From the NCBI GenBank assembly GCA_000383715.1, contig KB911975.1, positions 1-37,482 of the forward strand: 37,482 bases of DNA, read 5' to 3'. Both the position numbers and the translations under genes were made by a program. This DNA comes from Verrucomicrobia bacterium SCGC AAA164-E04 (lineage in GTDB: Bacteria; Verrucomicrobiota; Verrucomicrobiia; Limisphaerales; AAA164-E04). Positions 17,033-25,950 of this stretch are shown here, piece by piece (position 1 is the first letter of the stretch; every line of letters begins with the position of its first letter). A model generated the notes under the pieces. The model did not search any database. It was not told the origin of the DNA and saw only the letters and a list, made by a program, of their open reading frames with translations.

Positions 17033-17776
17033 TTACATCACCATTCCGCCATCTACAGTCAATACCTGACCCGTTATATAACGTCCTCCAGGTCCGGCAA
17101 GGTAAATGGCTGCATGGGCTATATCATCTGGGCTTCCCAGTTTCTTGAGAGGTATTTGATTAAGGATTCCCTCTTTTTGATCCTCATTTAATTCTGCGGT
17201 CATATCTGTTTCGATAAACCCCGGAGCGATGGCATTGCAGGTTACATTCCTGACTGCGAGTTCCCTTGCAATGGATTTTGTCAGACCGATAAGTCCTGCT
17301 TTGCTGGCTGCGTAATTTGTTTGTCCAGCGTTACCCATGAGCCCAATGACGGAGGATATGTTGATGATACGTCCTTGTCTCTGTTTCATGAAAGTGCGAG
17401 TGAAAGCCTTGCACATGCTGAAGGCACCTTTCAAGTTGGTATCTAGAACCGTATCCCAAGCCTCCTCGGACATCCTCATCAAGAGGTCGTCTCGTGTGAC
17501 ACCTGCATTGTTGACGAGGATATCAATCCTGCCGGTTTCCTTGAGTATCGCTTTGGCTGCCTCCTGGGTTTTTAATGTATCGGATACATCCACCGAAAAA
17601 GCCCAGGCCCTGCGACCTTTTGCTCGCACAGCTTCAGCAGCCGATTCTGCATTTGATTCAGTGCGGGATAAGCAGACTACATTCGCTCCTTCCTCCGCGA
17701 GGCGAAGAGCAATTGCTTTTCCGATTCCCCGGCCTGCTCCGGTGACGACTGCTATCTGGTCATTCATTTGCCCCAT
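17033..17776 (-). CDS. fabG: 3-oxoacyl-[acyl-carrier-protein] reductase
   Basis: FabG is the NADPH-dependent beta-ketoacyl-ACP reductase of FAS II. The short-chain dehydrogenase marks are all present: glycine-rich TGAGRGIGKA for NADPH, NNAG in ILVNNAGVTRDD, the catalytic Ser in NISSVIG, YAASK carrying the Tyr-x-x-x-Lys pair, and a C-terminal YITGQVLTVDGGMVM. From the ATG at 17776 it has 247 residues, the normal size. A second ATG at 17767 (MNDQIAVVTG) matches the family N-terminus equally well. A TTG further upstream (17815) would add an atypical tail and is rejected. It is the first gene of the fabG-acpP-fabF cluster; fabD and fabH are not in the window. Confidence 0.96.
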   Translation of the reverse strand: MGQMNDQIAVVTGAGRGIGKAIALRLAEEGANVVCLSRTESNAESAAEAVRAKGRRAWAFSVDVSDTLKTQEAAKAILKETGRIDILVNNAGVTRDDLLMRMSEEAWDTVLDTNLKGAFSMCKAFTRTFMKQRQGRIINISSVIGLMGNAGQTNYAASKAGLIGLTKSIARELAVRNVTCNAIAPGFIETDMTAELNEDQKEGILNQIPLKKLGSPDDIAHAAIYLAGPGGRYITGQVLTVDGGMVM

Positions 17777-18042
17777 ACGACTCTCATTAGGCCGATCTTT
17801 TTCCTGAGTTGTCAACTTTGTTTACAAATCATTTTTCGATTGTATGCTGCATTGCCATTCAATTTTAAACCCCATCAGAATGCACAAAAAAATGATGTGT
17901 ACCCATAGTCGGAAATTAACAGCCTATTCTAGAGTATTAGCGGTGGATGCAATTTCTCTAAATTAGAAGTTGAAAGGGGTGGTTTCCTGCTTTATCTAAA
18001 AGGATCGCCGACGTAAAATATTAGCAACATGTATAAATTTCG

Positions 18043-18360
18043 ATGGGGAAAATAAACCCATATAAAGCTCCTGCGAGTGATGAGATGGACAGTATCATCA
18101 ACCAAGGTCTCTTTGGAGGGTCCAGCTCAATTGCTTGCCCATCCTACTCCACTGACGACAGTCTGGTTCAAAAAATGAGGCGAAAGCTTCAGATCACCTA
18201 CAACACCAAAGTCGTCATAGGCAGGACGCGAATAAAGGACAAACCATACTTCGCACGTTACGGGACAGACGTCAGTACCAGCACCGAGGTTCTGGCCGAG
18301 ACCAAGTCCCTTGCCATATGTCGTATGGCGCTTCTGCTCATTCAGCGAAACGAAGATTGA
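18043..18360 (+). CDS. Hypothetical protein, 105 residues
   Basis: I do not recognise this family. The protein is soluble, with no signal peptide or membrane segment. The first 35 residues look disordered (INPYKAPASDEMDS, then a Gly/Ser stretch). The second half alternates strand and helix (KVVIGRTRIKDKPYFARYG, then an ending helix AETKSLAICRMALLLIQ). It lies alone on the plus strand, divergent from fabG with about 270 bases between them. The codon pattern and the ordered C-terminal half support a real gene; the start codon is the first ATG of the frame. Confidence 0.55.
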   Translation: MGKINPYKAPASDEMDSIINQGLFGGSSSIACPSYSTDDSLVQKMRRKLQITYNTKVVIGRTRIKDKPYFARYGTDVSTSTEVLAETKSLAICRMALLLIQRNED

Positions 18361-18517
18361 CCGTCTTTGTTCCGACCTCTTTCTAAAAATGAGATTTACT
18401 TCTCATGACCAATTCTTCTCTTTCCTTCAAATGGATACATCAAAAGAAATTGGATCAGTCAACATGTTCACATCGAATAGATTAAATTGATTTTAAAGGC
18501 TGTCAGAAACCACAAAA

Positions 18518-18545
18518 CGCCTCGGAAATTAACATCTCCGAGGCG
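18518..18545 (-). terminator. Rho-independent terminator of the 81-residue gene
   Basis: CGCCTCGGA (18518-18526) and TCCGAGGCG (18537-18545) make a perfect GC-rich 9-bp stem with a 10-base loop. On the minus strand it is followed by TTTTGTGG. It lies 27 bases after the stop codon of the small minus-strand gene, which strengthens the case that the gene is real. Confidence 0.85.
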
Positions 18546-18572
18546 CTCCGCAAAAGCTTAATGGAAGTTTTC

Positions 18573-18818
18573 TTATTTGCGGGTCGTCTTTTTCTTTTTG
18601 TTTCCGACCAGCTCTGCCTTGTTGGTTTTCAAGTATTTTTTCACCACTTGCAATTGCTCTAACTTGACCGGTATCCCCTTCTGGCCAAGATTTCGCAGGT
18701 GTCTGTAATGGCAAAGTGTCTTTCCGATTTGTACGATTTCGATGTGGAAATCTCCAACCTTCCAGAGTTGTCCTATCTCCAGTTCTGTTGTTTGCTTCAC
18801 GTTATTGTTTAACTTCAT
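18573..18818 (-). CDS. Small basic protein of unknown function, 81 residues
   Basis: This soluble protein has a compact beta-rich middle (IGQLWKVGDFHIEIVQIGKT, then CHYRHLRNLGQKGIPVKL). A helix follows, ending YLKTNKAELV, then a Lys-rich tail. It resembles the short SH3-like or barrel-shaped unknown proteins of verrucomicrobial genomes, but I cannot name a family. A strong terminator directly after it supports expression as its own transcript. The downstream minus-strand frame at 18529-18714 is out of register and is treated as chance. Confidence 0.65.
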   Translation of the reverse strand: MKLNNNVKQTTELEIGQLWKVGDFHIEIVQIGKTLCHYRHLRNLGQKGIPVKLEQLQVVKKYLKTNKAELVGNKKKKTTRK

Positions 18819-18919
18819 TATCTACATTAAGACCGAAACAGGTCACTTTGGTTCAAATGGACTTTACATCCCCACTCGTTCACCATCCTAACCGATTTTT
18901 GAGAAAACCCAAGCCTTCT

Positions 18920-20032
18920 TTACAAGTGAATGTCATTTGATGCCTTTTTCGAGAGTTCCTTGAGCCATTTGGACGCAAATTTTAAAGCGGAAACCCGGTC
19001 AGTGAGATCAGGAGTTATCGAATAAATACCCGTAAACAAATTGGATAGCTTTTCTTTGTTCCTGACGGTTCCCCCAACACCGATGCAAGGTTTATCCATT
19101 TCTCTACATTTTTCGGCTACATTTCCAACACACTTACCCATCAAAGAGGATAAATCGAGGGATCCCTCACCAGTGATCACGAGGTCCGCCCATGCCAGCT
19201 GGGTATTCAGGTTTGCTCTATCTGCAAAAAAATCAAATCCAGACTCAGCTTTACCGCCAAGAAATGCCATCAGGCCATATCCCAAGCCGCCTGCAGCTCC
19301 GCTACCAGGTTCGAGACGCCATTCATATCCAGCAAGTGCATCGACTTCTTGAGATAGAGAGCGAAAGCAGGCTTCACTTTTTTCCATGTCACTTTCCCGC
19401 AGTCCTTTTTGGGGGCCATAGATACGCGAAGCGCCCTTGTCACCAAGCAACAGATTTTCAACATCCGACGCTATGAGCAGATGTTCAAAGAGATGCCTTT
19501 TGCTGGGAGCAGAGGCCAATGAAAGTTGATCCAAATCCGTCCATTCAGTAATGGCTTTCCCAGCTTCATTTTCGAACCTCCATCCGAGTGCTTTTGCCAT
19601 GCCAAAACCGCCATCGTTAGTGGCACTGCCTCCAATGCCCACAACGCATGTTTCTGCACCTCTTTCTGCAACTTCTAGCAATACCTTTCCCAATCCGAAA
19701 GTGTCCAATTGAAAAGGGTGATATATGGAAGGCGGTAGTTGTGCCAAGCCAATGATGCAGGCTGACTCAACAATGGCCATTTTTTGTTGCTCCTGCCACC
19801 ACCATTTGGTCGTCAGTGGGCGATGAGCTGCATCAACAGTTTGGCAATCGACAGGTTTTGCCTTTTCAAGTTCAGCCAATCTTTCGCCGAACCCGTCGCC
19901 TCCATCGCATATGGGCAAGATGCGTAAGTCATCCTCTGGGCGAGCCATTAACCATCCATCACGTATGGAACAAGCCGCTTCCATGCCTGTCATGGTTCCT
20001 TTGAACTTGTCAGGTGCAATCAGTATCTTCAC
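18920..20032 (-). CDS. Glycerate 2-kinase (GlxK/GarK family)
   Basis: This enzyme phosphorylates D-glycerate with ATP, feeding glyoxylate, serine or sugar-acid carbon into glycolysis. From the GTG at 20032 the product is 370 residues and starts with the family N-terminus KILIAPDKFKGT. A TTG at 20044 is also in frame but adds only four unneeded residues. Diagnostic segments are ICDGGDGFGE, VGIGGSATNDGGFGMAKALG near residue 135, LEPGSGAAGGLGYGLMAFLG and VITGEGSLDLSS, all typical of glycerate kinase family 1. It lies 15 bases after rimO on the same strand, so the two are probably co-transcribed although their functions are unrelated. Which isomer or pathway it serves here is not shown. Confidence 0.93.
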   Translation of the reverse strand: MKILIAPDKFKGTMTGMEAACSIRDGWLMARPEDDLRILPICDGGDGFGERLAELEKAKPVDCQTVDAAHRPLTTKWWWQEQQKMAIVESACIIGLAQLPPSIYHPFQLDTFGLGKVLLEVAERGAETCVVGIGGSATNDGGFGMAKALGWRFENEAGKAITEWTDLDQLSLASAPSKRHLFEHLLIASDVENLLLGDKGASRIYGPQKGLRESDMEKSEACFRSLSQEVDALAGYEWRLEPGSGAAGGLGYGLMAFLGGKAESGFDFFADRANLNTQLAWADLVITGEGSLDLSSLMGKCVGNVAEKCREMDKPCIGVGGTVRNKEKLSNLFTGIYSITPDLTDRVSALKFASKWLKELSKKASNDIHL

Positions 20033-20047
20033 GACGAGCTTCAAAAA

Positions 20048-21649
20048 TCATTTCTCTGATTCTGTTGCTGGCTCCGCGATCAAATCGTAATCGGTGAAGC
20101 CTGTGATTTGAACCATATGGAATTGGTGCGGCTTCAGTCTGCCTTGAACATAAATGCGACCATCAATATCAGGTGCATCTGCTTCGCCGCGGGCAATGGA
20201 CCACGAGGTTGAAGTGTCCAGAGAGATAGCTGATTTTTCAGATTTGGAACGCAACAGGCCATGTTCCCATGAGCGAATGTTTGATTCTTCAATCGCCGCT
20301 TCGTCAGCAGGACCTTCAACTAAGACTCGCATCATCTTACCTACCTGAGCAGAGGCAAGTTCTCTCGACACCTTCAGCTGAGTTTCCATGGCCCTGGATT
20401 TACGAGCTTCTTTGACTTCAATGGGGATTTGATTGGCCATGTCGCCCGCGCGAGTGCCTTCTTCATGAGAATAGGTAAAAACCCCCAGCCGTTCAAAGCG
20501 TGTGTCTTGTATAAATGTTTTTAAAGATTCAAATGCCCCCTCGGTCTCTCCAGGGAAACCGACAATGAAAGTGGTGCGAATGGCGATATTTGGTATTCCT
20601 TCGCGGATACGTTGGATCAGTTCCTCAATGTATTCGCGACTGGTTTCGCGGCGCATGCGTTCAAGCATGGTTGAGTGAATATGTTGAAGTGGGATGTCAA
20701 CATATTTGGCTACTTTTTTGCATTCGGCGATAGTTTGGATCAGTTCGTCAGTCCAATGAGCCGGGTGGGTGTAAAGAATACGAATCCAGAAATCGCCTTC
20801 GATCGCATTCAGTTGTCTCAGCAGGGAGGAAAGTGTTGAGGCATCTTCAGGGAGTGCTTCGGAGGCTTCCTTGAATTTTTGAGGTGATGCAATGTTTCGC
20901 TTGTGATTTTCTCTAAGATCCATGCCGTAGTAGGTGGAATCCTGAGAAATCAGGTTAATTTCCTTGATTCCATCACGAACCATGGCTTTTGCTTCCTGAA
21001 CAATATCCTCAGGCTGGCGGCTTCTGTGAGAGCCCCGCATACGCGGGATAATGCAAAAACTGCATGGGTGATTGCATCCCTCGGCAATCTTCAAATAAGC
21101 AAAGTGCTGGGGTGTCAGTCGAAAACGTGGAGTTGTATAATCTGGAATGTAATTTGGTCTTGCAGTGACATCCAGAACGGGGAGCATCTCTTCGCTTTCA
21201 TTTGTTGCCGCATCGTCACTCACCTTCCCGGCATTCTCTTCATGGCTAATTTTTTTTTCGCGATGTTTGTGAGCTTGACGCACGAATTCCGGTATCTGAT
21301 CCACTTGATCAATTCCCATGAAGACATCCACCTCAGGTAAGAGCTCAGGGAGTTCTTTCCTGTAGCGCTGGGTCAGGCATCCTGCCACGATTAATCCCTG
21401 GCCCAGATGTTTTGCTTTCCTAAGCTCGGATGATTCGAGAATGGTGTCCACACTTTCCTCCTGTGCGCTGTCGATGAATGAACAGGTATTGACAACAACA
21501 ACGTCAGCATCATCTGCGTTGTTTGTGATGGTCATCCCTGCCTGCATGAGGTGTCCGAGCATGATCTCGGAATCCACCAGATTTTTGGCGCACCCTAACG
21601 AAATCATGCCAACCGAGATGGGCGAAGTATTTTTTTCCTTAATGCTCAC
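20048..21649 (-). CDS. rimO: Ribosomal protein S12 methylthiotransferase
   Basis: RimO is a radical-SAM enzyme that adds a methylthio group to an Asp of ribosomal protein S12. The N-terminal methylthiotransferase domain carries Cys20 (SLGCAKNLVDSE), Cys56 (NTCSFID) and Cys91 (VAGCLTQRY) for one 4Fe-4S cluster. The radical-SAM site is C192-x3-C196-x2-C199 (GCNHPCSFCIIPRMRG), and a TRAM domain ends the protein. SLGCAKNLVDSE and the radical-SAM site separate RimO from MiaB. At 533 residues it is about 90 longer than the enterobacterial enzyme. The extra length is in hydrophilic inserts at about 126-160 and 247-275 and in the TRAM domain at about 440-485. It starts with GTG and is followed by glycerate kinase. 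Confidence 0.95.
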   Translation of the reverse strand: MSIKEKNTSPISVGMISLGCAKNLVDSEIMLGHLMQAGMTITNNADDADVVVVNTCSFIDSAQEESVDTILESSELRKAKHLGQGLIVAGCLTQRYRKELPELLPEVDVFMGIDQVDQIPEFVRQAHKHREKKISHEENAGKVSDDAATNESEEMLPVLDVTARPNYIPDYTTPRFRLTPQHFAYLKIAEGCNHPCSFCIIPRMRGSHRSRQPEDIVQEAKAMVRDGIKEINLISQDSTYYGMDLRENHKRNIASPQKFKEASEALPEDASTLSSLLRQLNAIEGDFWIRILYTHPAHWTDELIQTIAECKKVAKYVDIPLQHIHSTMLERMRRETSREYIEELIQRIREGIPNIAIRTTFIVGFPGETEGAFESLKTFIQDTRFERLGVFTYSHEEGTRAGDMANQIPIEVKEARKSRAMETQLKVSRELASAQVGKMMRVLVEGPADEAAIEESNIRSWEHGLLRSKSEKSAISLDTSTSWSIARGEADAPDIDGRIYVQGRLKPHQFHMVQITGFTDYDLIAEPATESEK

Positions 21650-21719
21650 TTGGATAGACTATGCCGAAGCATTGATCGAATGGCAACCACACCAATGTGA
21701 GAAATGAATCATGTTACAA

Positions 21720-22745
21720 TCACGAAGCAGCCTGGATTTGCCTGGTGATCTCCAGGGCTAAGTCCAGAGCTTGTTTGGCAGAGGCGCCGCTGACGGCTGG
21801 TTCTGTTTTCGCGCGTATGCACTCGGTAAAATGTTTAATTTCCAATCTTAAGGGCTCTTCCTTATTTATGGGAACTGGTTCACGTACAATTTTCTTACCT
21901 GCAAATTCGCTGACAACCTTGAAATCCTTTTTGCGTGATGCCAGTAATTGAGTCCAGAAACTTGAAGGTGTTTCACCTCCACTTGCCACCCGATAAATGA
22001 ACCCTTCCTGCTTCTGGTAATCCAGTGAGATGTAACTTGCCTCCTTCCCACCGCTGAAGACCCTTATTTTGCGCATGCGTTCAGGGCTTATGCGGCTCAC
22101 GGTTAAGTTCGCCACACATCCATTGGCAAATTTCAATCGTGCATTTGCGATGTCCGCTGATTTACTCAGAACAGAAACACCCGCAGAATCAACTTGGACT
22201 ACACTTGATTTGACAAATGCCAGTACGATATCCAGATCATGAATCATCAGATCCAAAACAACTCCTATGTCCGTGCTGCGGGCTGGGTATGGGCTTAGCC
22301 GGTGCGTTTCAATGAACTTGGGCTCTTTCGCAGAGGCATTGAGATAAGTGAACACAGGGTTGAAGCGCTCCACATGACCAATCTGAAGTACACAATTTTT
22401 CTTACAGGCCAACTCTACCAGATGTTTTGCCTGTTCGGTGTTATCAGTCATCGGTTTTTCGACCAGTAAATGCTTACCTTTCTCCAATAATCCACTTGCA
22501 ATTGAAAAGTGGGTGATTGTTGGGGTTACTACGCTCAGCGCATGGGCGAATTCTGTGGCTTCCTCCATTGTTTGCAACAAGGGGATACGATGCTGGTTTG
22601 CGACTTCTTTCGCCGCCGAAATATTTTGATCATACACCCCGACGCATTCAATCAAGCCCTCTTTTGCCAGTTCGGCATAAATGCGGGCATGATGTTTCCC
22701 CAGGGCTCCCGTCCCTATGACAGCCACTTTGATCTTCTGATCCAT
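21720..22745 (-). CDS. Gfo/Idh/MocA-family oxidoreductase
   Basis: This 341-residue NAD(P)-dependent oxidoreductase has an N-terminal Rossmann fold (VAVIGTGALGKHHARIY, residues 7-23). The EKP motif follows in LLVEKPMTDN. A C-terminal alpha/beta domain has the signature VLDLMIHDLDIVLAFV, whose His is a likely catalytic residue. The family oxidises or epimerises sugars, inositols and nucleotide sugars. The DLMIHDLDI subtype is often found near lipid A or surface-sugar genes, for example in 3-oxo-UDP-GlcNAc formation, but nothing beside it here confirms that. It lies 70 bases upstream of rimO on the same strand. It starts with ATG and has an AAGG about 10 bases before it. Confidence 0.9.
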   Translation of the reverse strand: MDQKIKVAVIGTGALGKHHARIYAELAKEGLIECVGVYDQNISAAKEVANQHRIPLLQTMEEATEFAHALSVVTPTITHFSIASGLLEKGKHLLVEKPMTDNTEQAKHLVELACKKNCVLQIGHVERFNPVFTYLNASAKEPKFIETHRLSPYPARSTDIGVVLDLMIHDLDIVLAFVKSSVVQVDSAGVSVLSKSADIANARLKFANGCVANLTVSRISPERMRKIRVFSGGKEASYISLDYQKQEGFIYRVASGGETPSSFWTQLLASRKKDFKVVSEFAGKKIVREPVPINKEEPLRLEIKHFTECIRAKTEPAVSGASAKQALDLALEITRQIQAAS

Positions 22746-22883
22746 CAGCAGAACCTTATTCCAAATGGTTGTGATATGCGAATCAAAACCTGAGGGATCG
22801 GCTTTTCAACTTTTTGTGTGCTGCGTCGATGGGGGCAACCTATTGCATAAACCCCAAAAGAATCTCAATGAGACGCTACAATT

Positions 22884-22893
22884 CCCCCCCCCC
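22884..22893. repeat. Homopolymer run of ten C
   Basis: Ten consecutive C (G on the minus strand) lie between the Gfo/Idh/MocA gene and the end of the YHYH pseudogene. The run is outside any intact coding region. It may be slippage-prone or a sequencing weak point. Confidence 0.8.
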
Positions 22894-22902
22894 TTTAAAA
22901 GT

Positions 22903-23541
22903 TTATTTGTTGGGTAATACAGGCCTTGGTTTTCTGAAATTTGGACCACGTTTTTCTCTTCTGCTTCCAGGATGTGGACCGTTTCGCATGACTGACCTTT
23001 CCACGCGGCGTTGAAAGCTTGGGTCGGTTTGTCCTTTGAACGTGCGTCGAATGAATGGGTAATCTTCTGTCAAAAATAAGAGTAGGTAACTGCAGGAAAT
23101 TCAGGAGACACTCCATGACGGCCTCCACATACATCAAAATCGCCCCAGCCAAGGTACTTAGGTGTAGTCTGCTGTAAACGTACCGTCAAATTTTCCTCCA
23201 GGCTCTTTTGAGCGAAACCCTTGCTTGAGAGAGTATAAAGATCTCATTTTATGAAAGGGACTATTCGCATTGTCCGCCTCTCCATGAGCACAGGGTCTGT
23301 AATACGGGAAATCATCTACAGCCCAATCCAGCATGTGCATTCCGGCTTTTCCAGTAAAATGGCCCCCAAAGGGTTGTAGGAAGACCATGGTAATGACAGG
23401 CTCCACTGGGCTGCACACGTGCGTGATTGGAATCTAATCCCAAGTTCCTTGCCGGTTACCACGCCAATGTTCGGTCGTTCCTGGATCAAACAGTATGCCG
23501 TTGTTGCTTATTGCCCAGGGTACACTTTGAATTTGTGTTAT
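22903..23541 (-). pseudogene. Decayed YHYH-domain protein gene
   Basis: Reading all three minus-strand frames in order recovers most of one YHYH-domain protein. Frame 1 (about 23541-23455) gives ISNNGILFDPGTTEHW. Frame 2 (about 23452-23375) gives NLGLDSNHARVQPSGA and then CHYHGLP, the family's name motif with Tyr changed to Cys, at 23387-23398. Back in frame 1 (23331-23158) are LDWAVDDFPYY, EADNANSPFHKMRSLYSLK and GGKFDGTFTADYT, then a stop. Frame 3 (about 23168-23070) gives GDFDVCGGRHGVSPEFPA and ends in a stop. Frame 1 (about 23072-22903) gives TEDYPFIRRTFKG and TDPSFQRR with a basic tail. At least four frame changes and a missing N-terminal signal mark it as dead. Intact YHYH proteins are exported, of unknown function, and common in Planctomycetes and Verrucomicrobia. 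The remnant starts a few bases after the glpK stop. Confidence 0.85.
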
Positions 23542-23544
23542 GGA

Positions 23545-25029
23545 TTAGCTGGCAAGCCAGCCTTTCGAGCATCCAAGTGCTTTTTGCCACCCGAGCGTTA
23601 GTTTCTTCACTTGTTTGAGATTCATCTTCGGGTCGAATTGCGAGTCTACCTGCCACTGAACAGCGATATCCTCCTTGTCTTTCCAATAACCAACGGCAAG
23701 CCCTGCGAGATAGGCAGCACCCAAAGCGGTGGTTTCGGAAACTTTGGGTCGAAGGACCGGAACACCAAGCAGATCCGATTGAAACTGCATGAGTAAATTG
23801 TTTAAAGAAGCGCCACCGTCGACTCGGAGTTCCTTGAGTTTGAGCCCGGCATCTTTCTCCATGGCCTTAACGACATCAGCAACCTGGTAGGCAATTCCTT
23901 CCAGAGCTGCGCGGGCTATGTGCCCCGCATTACTGCCTCGAGTCAGTCCTACCATGGTTCCCCTTGCATATTGGTCCCAATGTGGGGCACCAAGCCCTGC
24001 AAAAGCAGGAACAAAATAGACACCTCCATTGTCGTCCACTGTTTGAGCCAGAGCCTCTATGTCGGCGGATTTACGGATTAGTCCAAGCCCGTCTCTTAGC
24101 CATTGAGTCACCGCTCCTGCAATGAAGATGCTTCCCTCCAGGGCATATTCTGTTTTGTCACCAATCTTCCAAGCCACCGTGGAAAGAAGGTTGTTCTTGG
24201 AAGTCTTGGGGCGCGTTCCGGTCTGCATCAGCATAAAACAGCCAGTACCGTAGGTGTTTTTCACCATACCGGGGGAAGTACAGGCCTGACCAAACAAGGC
24301 TGCTTGCTGATCGCCTGCGATTCCCGCGACAGGTATTTTTCCTCCGAGAGCGGTTGTTTCAAAATAGACTTCACTTGAAGATTTGATGTCTGGCAGCAAG
24401 CTTCGAGGTACATTGAACAAGTCCAGCAATGAATCGTCCCAGTCACCTTTCTTCAGATTGTAAAGTAATGTTCGGCAAGCGTTCGTGGGATCTGTAATAT
24501 GTTGGTCCCCGTTCGAAAGTTTCCAGAGCAACCAGCTGTCCACAGTTCCAAAAGCCAATCTTCCATCCCTAGCTAATTTTTTCGCTCCGCGCACATTATT
24601 CAGGATCCACCGAATCTTCGTTCCCGAAAAATAGGCATCTAGAACCAAGCCGGTTTGTTTCTTGATCATATCCGATAGTCCTGCGTCTCTCAGTTCATCA
24701 CAGAACTTTGAAGTGCGCCGGTCTTGCCACACGATCGCATTATAGATCGGTTCTCCGGTTTGACGGTCCCAAACGATGGTAGTCTCTCTTTGATTGGTGA
24801 TACCAATTCCCTTGATGTCGCTGGGTTTGAGTTGCGCTTTTTTGAGAGCACGCTTCGCGACTTGCAGCTGGCTGCTCCAGATCTCCGAGGGATCGTGTTC
24901 GACCCAACCTGGCTTGGGATAAATTTGCTCAAATTCTTTTTGAGCAACAGAAATTATGCTTCCTTTGTTATCGAATACGATGGCGCGAGAACTGGTTGTT
25001 CCCTGATCAAGAGCTAAAATATATTTCAT
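23545..25029 (-). CDS. glpK: Glycerol kinase
   Basis: GlpK phosphorylates glycerol to sn-glycerol 3-phosphate in the cytoplasm, trapping glycerol that enters by facilitated diffusion. From the ATG at 25029 the product is 494 residues and starts with the family N-terminus [18 protein letters not shown], the phosphate-binding loop of FGGY kinases. Further marks are [57 protein letters not shown] and [20 protein letters not shown] longer frame reaching 25146 would overlap glpF and add an unrelated leader, so it is rejected. It follows glpF by 17 bases on the same strand, forming a glpFK operon. No glycerol-3-phosphate dehydrogenase gene is nearby. Confidence 0.97.
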   Translation of the reverse strand: MKYILALDQGTTSSRAIVFDNKGSIISVAQKEFEQIYPKPGWVEHDPSEIWSSQLQVAKRALKKAQLKPSDIKGIGITNQRETTIVWDRQTGEPIYNAIVWQDRRTSKFCDELRDAGLSDMIKKQTGLVLDAYFSGTKIRWILNNVRGAKKLARDGRLAFGTVDSWLLWKLSNGDQHITDPTNACRTLLYNLKKGDWDDSLLDLFNVPRSLLPDIKSSSEVYFETTALGGKIPVAGIAGDQQAALFGQACTSPGMVKNTYGTGCFMLMQTGTRPKTSKNNLLSTVAWKIGDKTEYALEGSIFIAGAVTQWLRDGLGLIRKSADIEALAQTVDDNGGVYFVPAFAGLGAPHWDQYARGTMVGLTRGSNAGHIARAALEGIAYQVADVVKAMEKDAGLKLKELRVDGGASLNNLLMQFQSDLLGVPVLRPKVSETTALGAAYLAGLAVGYWKDKEDIAVQWQVDSQFDPKMNLKQVKKLTLGWQKALGCSKGWLAS

Positions 25030-25046
25030 GAGATGCTTGTTGAGCT

Positions 25047-25796
25047 TTATGGGGTTGGAGTGATAGTCCAAAGCCATTTGAAAACGAAAGCTGCAATTGC
25101 CCCTCCTATGACAGGGCCCACAATGGGCACCCAGGCATAAGACCAATCGCTGTCGCCTTTACCGTGAATGGGCAAAATGGCGTGTGCAATACGGGGGCCC
25201 AAATCCCGAGCCGGATTAATCGCGTACCCAGTAGGACCACCCAATGAGAGGCCGATTGATAGAACGAGTAGCCCTACCAGGAGGGGGCCAAACCCTCTGT
25301 CGAAGCCTGATCCGGGAACAAGATTTTCGGGTCTTAAAATTGTCAAAACCCCGAGGACCAGAACAAAAGTGCCAATAATTTCCGCGATCAGATTCTTGGG
25401 CTTGTCTCTGATCGCCGGTGCTGTGCTGAAAGCGGCAAGTTTGGCGCTTTGATCGCTAGTCTCTTTCCAATGTGGTAAGTAGGTCAGCCACACAAGGATA
25501 GATCCCATTATTGCGCCAATTATCTGGGCCAGAATGTAGCCAGGAACTTGGCTCCAACCGAAATCTCCGTGGCCAATCATGGCCAGCGAGACCGTTACCG
25601 CCGGATTCAGGTGGGCCCCACTGATTGCTCCCACGAGATAAACAGCCATGGTCACCGCCATTCCCCAGCCTGCGGTGATGACCATCCAGCCTGCATTATT
25701 GCTTTTGGTTTTATTGAGGACCACGCCAGCTACGACGCCATTGCCCAGCAGGACAAGGATCATCGTTCCAATGATTTCTGCGGAAAAAGGAGACAT
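25047..25796 (-). CDS. glpF: Glycerol uptake facilitator (aquaglyceroporin)
   Basis: This 249-residue inner-membrane channel of the MIP family has six membrane segments and two half-helices. The first NPA box is in [12 protein letters not shown] and the second in [12 protein letters not shown]. The Asp after the second NPA-Arg is typical of glycerol-conducting channels rather than strict water channels. It provides passive glycerol entry for the kinase encoded 17 bases downstream. The ATG at 25796 ([11 protein letters not shown]) matches the family start. A TTG further up (25838) would add 14 polar residues and is rejected. The gene is divergent from the STAS-protein gene, with about 150 bases between them. 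Confidence 0.95.
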   Translation of the reverse strand: MSPFSAEIIGTMILVLLGNGVVAGVVLNKTKSNNAGWMVITAGWGMAVTMAVYLVGAISGAHLNPAVTVSLAMIGHGDFGWSQVPGYILAQIIGAIMGSILVWLTYLPHWKETSDQSAKLAAFSTAPAIRDKPKNLIAEIIGTFVLVLGVLTILRPENLVPGSGFDRGFGPLLVGLLVLSIGLSLGGPTGYAINPARDLGPRIAHAILPIHGKGDSDWSYAWVPIVGPVIGGAIAAFVFKWLWTITPTP

Positions 25797-25883
25797 AAAG
25801 GATAAAAAAACCCTAGAGTTGCACTCCTTGCTAGGCAAGCCCTAATGTTAAACTCACTACTTATGTTCAATAAACAATTAGCT

Positions 25884-25912
25884 TTGACCATCACGTCTAT
25901 TTGTTAAATAAT
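25884..25912 (+). promoter_or_regulatory. Candidate promoter of the partner-switching operon
   Basis: TTGACC (25884-25889), a 17-base spacer and AATAAT (25907-25912) match the sigma70 pattern. They lie 38 bases before the STAS-protein ATG, in the gap shared with divergent glpF. Confidence 0.45.
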
Positions 25913-25950
25913 GATGCTGTACATGGATTGGCCTTTCACCCGCAACCAAT

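Noticed and set aside
20048-21649. MiaB (tRNA methylthiotransferase) instead of RimO
   Set aside because: SLGCAKNLVDSE and the GCNHPCSFCIIPRMRG site are the RimO forms of the family motifs.
22884-22893. Phase-variation tract controlling a surface gene
   Set aside because: The run is not in a coding region or a recognisable promoter spacer of an intact gene.
22895-23152. 85-codon minus-strand frame as a gene
   Set aside because: It is an off-register reading of the YHYH remnant; the real remnant continues in the neighbouring frames.
23158-23418. 86-codon minus-strand frame as a separate intact gene
   Set aside because: Its core is one segment of the YHYH pseudogene. Its N-terminal part is out of frame relative to the true CHYHGLP region.
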